Below are positions 61,223 through 64,000 of a DNA stretch of 64,000 nucleotides, one piece after another. Each line of letters opens with the position of its first letter. The stretch's first letter is position 1. A program made the position numbers and the translations under genes. Origin of the DNA: PFJX01 sp040757575 (GTDB lineage: Bacteria; Pseudomonadota; Gammaproteobacteria; Burkholderiales; Thiobacillaceae); NCBI GenBank assembly GCA_040757575.1, contig JBFLXA010000002.1:186001-250000 (forward strand). Direction: 5' to 3'. Under the pieces are notes generated by a model, which saw only the letters and a program-made list of their open reading frames with translations, did no database searches and had not been told where the DNA came from.

Positions 61223-62287
61223 TCAGACGTGGTATTGGCGGCTTTCCGTGCGTACCGTGTCCACCAGCACGGCCACGTTTTCCGGCGGGGTGAACTGGGA
61301 GATGCCGTGACCCAGGTTGAAGACGTGGCCGTGGCCCTTGCCGTAGCTGGCCAGCACCCGCTTGGCTTCGGCGGCCACGGCTTCCGGGGTGGCCATGAGC
61401 ACGGTGGGGTCCAGGTTGCCTTGCAGGGCCACCTTGTCGCCCACCCGGCGGCGGGCGTCGCCGATGTCGATGGTCCAGTCCAGGCCCACGGCGTCGGCGC
61501 CGCAGGCGGCGATTTGTTCCAGCCACAGGCCGCCGCCCTTGGTGAAGACGATGCGGGGCACCACGTGGCCGCCCCGCTCCCGGGTCAGGCCTTGCATGAT
61601 TCGGGCCATGTAGGGCAGGGAGAACTCCAGGTAGGCGGCCTGGGAGAGCATGCCGCCCCAGGAATCGAACACCATCACCGCCTGGGCGCCGGCTTCGATC
61701 TGGGCGTTCAGGTAATCCGTCACCGCCTGGGTGGTCACCTGCAGGATGTGGTGGAACAGGTCCGGCCGGCTGTACATCATCTTCTTGACCGTGGCGTAGG
61801 TGTCGCTGCCCTGGCCTTCCACCATGTAGCAGGCCAGGGTGAAGGGGCTGCCGGAAAAGCCGATGAGGGGTACGGAACCGTCCAGGGCCTTGCGGATTTC
61901 GCTCACCGCATCGATGACGTAACGCAGTTTGTCGTGGGGGTCCGGGGCAGCCAGGTCGCGGATCTCCCATTCCTCCCTCAGGGGGCGCTCGAACCTGGGG
62001 CCTTCGCCCTGGGTGAAGGACAGGCCCAGGCCCATGGCGTCGGGGATGGTGAGGATGTCGGAGAACAGGATGGCCGCGTCCAGGTTGTAGCGGGCCAGGG
62101 GTTGCAGGGTCACTTCCGTGGCCAGGGACGGCGACATGCACAGGTTCATGAAGCTGCCGGCCCGGGCCCGGGTGGCGCAGTATTCCGGCAGGTAGCGGCC
62201 TGCCTGGCGCATCAGCCAGGTGGGGGTGTAGTCCGTGGGCTGACGCAGCAGGGCACGCAGGAAGGTGTCGTTCTTCAGTGGGCTCAT
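61223..62287 (-). CDS. hemE: Uroporphyrinogen decarboxylase
   Basis: 354 residues from the ATG at 62287. HemE removes four carboxyls from uroporphyrinogen III in haem synthesis. Family motifs: PTWLMRQAGRYLPEY (about 23-37, substrate Arg pair), GFSGSPFTLACYMVEG, and DSWGGMLSQAAYLEF. Later GLDWTIDIGDARRRVG and NLGHGISQFTPPENV are intact. Full length. It follows the small membrane-protein gene on the same strand by 46 bases. Confidence 0.96.
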   Translation of the reverse strand: MSPLKNDTFLRALLRQPTDYTPTWLMRQAGRYLPEYCATRARAGSFMNLCMSPSLATEVTLQPLARYNLDAAILFSDILTIPDAMGLGLSFTQGEGPRFERPLREEWEIRDLAAPDPHDKLRYVIDAVSEIRKALDGSVPLIGFSGSPFTLACYMVEGQGSDTYATVKKMMYSRPDLFHHILQVTTQAVTDYLNAQIEAGAQAVMVFDSWGGMLSQAAYLEFSLPYMARIMQGLTRERGGHVVPRIVFTKGGGLWLEQIAACGADAVGLDWTIDIGDARRRVGDKVALQGNLDPTVLMATPEAVAAEAKRVLASYGKGHGHVFNLGHGISQFTPPENVAVLVDTVRTESRQYHV

Positions 62288-62333
62288 GTCTATTCCATCC
62301 AGATCAGGGGCGCATTCTACTTCAGCCCCTTGG

Positions 62334-62639
62334 TCAGCCCCCCACCCCGGTCCGGGGCGCAATCCAGCCCAGGGCGTGGAAGGTCATGTACAGGGCCAGG
62401 TTGAGGGTCAGCAGCCCGGCTATGGCGAGGGGGGCGATGGCACGGTCGCCGATGAATCCGGGTATCAGCCGGCGGGTAAGGCGCCAAAAGGGCCGGGTGA
62501 GCTTGTCCATGGCCAGCCAGACGCCGTTTTCCTGGCGCCTGGGGCCCAGGATCAGGCCCAGCAGCCCCTGGCCGATGAAGGTATAGATGACCAGGCGCAG
62601 CAGCAGTTGCACCACCTGGAAGATGGAATAGGGCTCCAT
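62334..62639 (-). CDS. Small YggT-like membrane protein
   Basis: 101 residues with the start overlapping the symporter stop (TGATG). Hydrophobic segments about 10-32 and 66-92, a YggT-like DKLTRPFWRLTRRLIPGF between them. Probably two membrane helices. Coupled to the symporter by overlap, it may be an accessory subunit. Assignment to YggT rests on pattern only. Confidence 0.68.
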   Translation of the reverse strand: MEPYSIFQVVQLLLRLVIYTFIGQGLLGLILGPRRQENGVWLAMDKLTRPFWRLTRRLIPGFIGDRAIAPLAIAGLLTLNLALYMTFHALGWIAPRTGVGG

Positions 62640-64000
62640 CAGGCCTTGGGTATGGATTTGAGGGAGGGATAGCGCACGCTTTCCACCAGGTTCTGGGTGG
62701 CCTCGTCCGGCGGCGGGGTGAGCAGGCTCACCAGCAGGGTGGTGACGAAGCCGGCGGGAATGCCGAAGATGCCCGCCGAGACATCGCTGATGCCGAACCA
62801 GCGGGGCATGCCCATGAATTTCACCCCGATCAGGTAGTACAGGGTCAGGCCCAGGCCCACCAGCATGCCGGCAATGGCCCCCTCCTTCGTGGCCCGTTTC
62901 CAGAAGATGCCCAGCACCAGGGCGGGGAAGAAACAGGCGGCGGCGATGGAAAAGGCCCAGGCCACCATGGACAGGATGGTGTCCGGTTTCAGGGAGGCCA
63001 CGTAGGCGGCAATGAGGGCCACCAGCAGCAGAAGTCCCTTGGAGACCGCTATGCGCCGGTTGGTGGAAGCGCCCTGGTCGATCATCTTGTAATAGACATC
63101 GTGGGACAGGGCGTTGGCGATGGTGAGCAGCAGGCCGTCCGCCGTGGACAGGGCGGCGGCCAGGCCCCCGGCGGCCACCAGGCCCGCCACCACATAGGGC
63201 AGGCCGGCGATTTCCGGCGTGGCCAGCACGATCACGTCCGGGTTCAGGCTCAATTCCGCCAGTTGCAGGATGCCGTCGGCGTTGATGTCTTCCACGCTCA
63301 CCAGGCCCAGCTTGGCCCAAGACGCCACCCAGCCGGGTAGCTCGATGATGCTGGTGCCGATGAGGTTGGTGTAGACCTCGTACTTGGCAAACACCGCATA
63401 GGCCGGGGCGGTGAAATACAGCAGGAAGATGAAGAACAGGGACCAGAATACGGATTCCCGGGCTTCCCGTACCGAGGGGGTGGTGTAGAAGCGCATGAGC
63501 ACGTGGGGCAGGGAAGCGGTGCCCACCATGAGGCAGAAGGTGAGGGCGATGAAGTTGAGCCGGGCCGTGTCCCGCTCCGCTTCGGTCTGGCCCGGGAAAG
63601 GTTCGCCATGGTGGGTGATGGGCTGGGCCCGGGCAGTGTCCGCCGCCTGGAGCTGGCGCTGGCGGGCCACTTCTGCCGGCGGGGCGCCAGCGGCCTGCAA
63701 GGTGGCAATATCCGCTTCCCGCTGTTCGGCCCGCTGCCGGAAGGCTTCCCGGGCGGCCTGCTGGGCCGGGTCTGCCATGATGGCATCTTCCCGTTCGGTC
63801 ACCTTCTCCAGCACCGCGCCGTAGGCCAGCTGGGGCACCGGGATGTTGGTGACCTGATAGGACATGAAAACCACAGGTATCAGGTAGGCAATGATGAGGA
63901 TGATGTACTGGGCCACCTGGGTCCAGGTGACCGCCCGCATGCCCCCCAGTACGGAACACAGCAGCAGGCCCGCCAGGCCCACGAACACCCCCACTTCGAA
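62639..64000 (-). CDS. Sodium:solute symporter, ActP/VC_2705-like (partial)
   Basis: At least 453 residues; the N-terminal end lies beyond the right edge. Sodium:solute symporter fold with several membrane helices (LLLCSVLGGMRAVTWTQVAQY, FCLMVGTASLPHVLMRFYTTPSVREAR, LAAALSTADGLLLTIANALSHD). A charged insertion of about 80 residues (about MSYQVT to the DTARLNF, Glu/Arg/Ala/Gln-rich) sits between two helices, a feature of the acetate-permease-like VC_2705 branch. Solute unknown; acetate or another carboxylate is most likely. Confidence 0.85.
   Translation of the reverse strand, partial: FEVGVFVGLAGLLLCSVLGGMRAVTWTQVAQYIILIIAYLIPVVFMSYQVTNIPVPQLAYGAVLEKVTEREDAIMADPAQQAAREAFRQRAEQREADIATLQAAGAPPAEVARQRQLQAADTARAQPITHHGEPFPGQTEAERDTARLNFIALTFCLMVGTASLPHVLMRFYTTPSVREARESVFWSLFFIFLLYFTAPAYAVFAKYEVYTNLIGTSIIELPGWVASWAKLGLVSVEDINADGILQLAELSLNPDVIVLATPEIAGLPYVVAGLVAAGGLAAALSTADGLLLTIANALSHDVYYKMIDQGASTNRRIAVSKGLLLLVALIAAYVASLKPDTILSMVAWAFSIAAACFFPALVLGIFWKRATKEGAIAGMLVGLGLTLYYLIGVKFMGMPRWFGISDVSAGIFGIPAGFVTTLLVSLLTPPPDEATQNLVESVRYPSLKSIPKA

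Overview
The window is about 64 kb of GC-rich chromosome from a proteobacterium, most likely a betaproteobacterium of the Rhodocyclales type. The reasons are the conserved blocks def-fmt beside lysM-dprA-smg-topoisomerase and corC-ybeY-phoH-miaB, a PEP-CTERM/PrsT surface-protein locus, soxXA cytochromes and many c-di-GMP enzymes. The family assignment is an inference from gene content, not a database match. I see no tRNA, rRNA, CRISPR array, insertion sequence or prophage.

Layout. 1-4117 (+): end of gpmI, envC-like, ctpA, a small unknown gene and a MoeB/ThiF enzyme. 4125-11300 (-): slmA, a DUF4936 gene, ygfZ, corC, ybeY, phoH, miaB, fmt and def. 11416-17200 (+): LysM protein, dprA, smg, a type IA topoisomerase and a small unknown. 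17318-21177 (+): prsT, then a PEP-CTERM protein gene broken by a frameshift in a run of nine G and preceded by a textbook sigma-54 promoter. 21279-24387 (-): rho, trxA and an aminotransferase. 24646-25419 (+): a Rossmann-fold dehydrogenase-like gene. 25441-32985 (-): a four-gene signalling operon made of a NosP-like FIST protein, a soluble hybrid histidine kinase, a PhnD-like lipoprotein and a GGDEF-EAL protein. 33104-36432: a small membrane protein (+), uvrD (-) and a methyltransferase (+). 36445-39552 (-): a PhnD-PAS-GGDEF-EAL fusion, divergent from a soluble CZB chemoreceptor (+). 41072-42554 (-): soxX and soxA alone. 42887-43495 (+): a short CDF-type transporter.

43521-52438 (-) is one long arsenic operon, read from right to left: arsR, two arsC genes, aqpS, an odd metallo-beta-lactamase protein, an ArsP-type permease, a small Cys-tailed protein, arsM, a mini-thioredoxin, then a PhnD-like binding protein, a histidine kinase and a sigma-54 response regulator. 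The last three have the architecture of the AioXSR arsenite-sensing system, but the binding protein has no cysteine at all.

52512-61170 (+): rlmJ, a second metallo-beta-lactamase, a TfoX-N protein, class I fumarase, then an unassigned cluster of a TPP enzyme, a glycosyltransferase-like protein and a PaaK/CapK-type ligase. 61223-64000 (-): hemE, a YggT-like membrane protein and the end of a sodium:solute symporter.

The strongest themes are (i) three PhnD-like periplasmic sensors within 20 kb, each wired to a different output (c-di-GMP turnover in a NosP operon, c-di-GMP turnover in one chain, sigma-54 transcription in an arsenic operon), and (ii) a possibly phase-variable, RpoN-driven PEP-CTERM surface protein.
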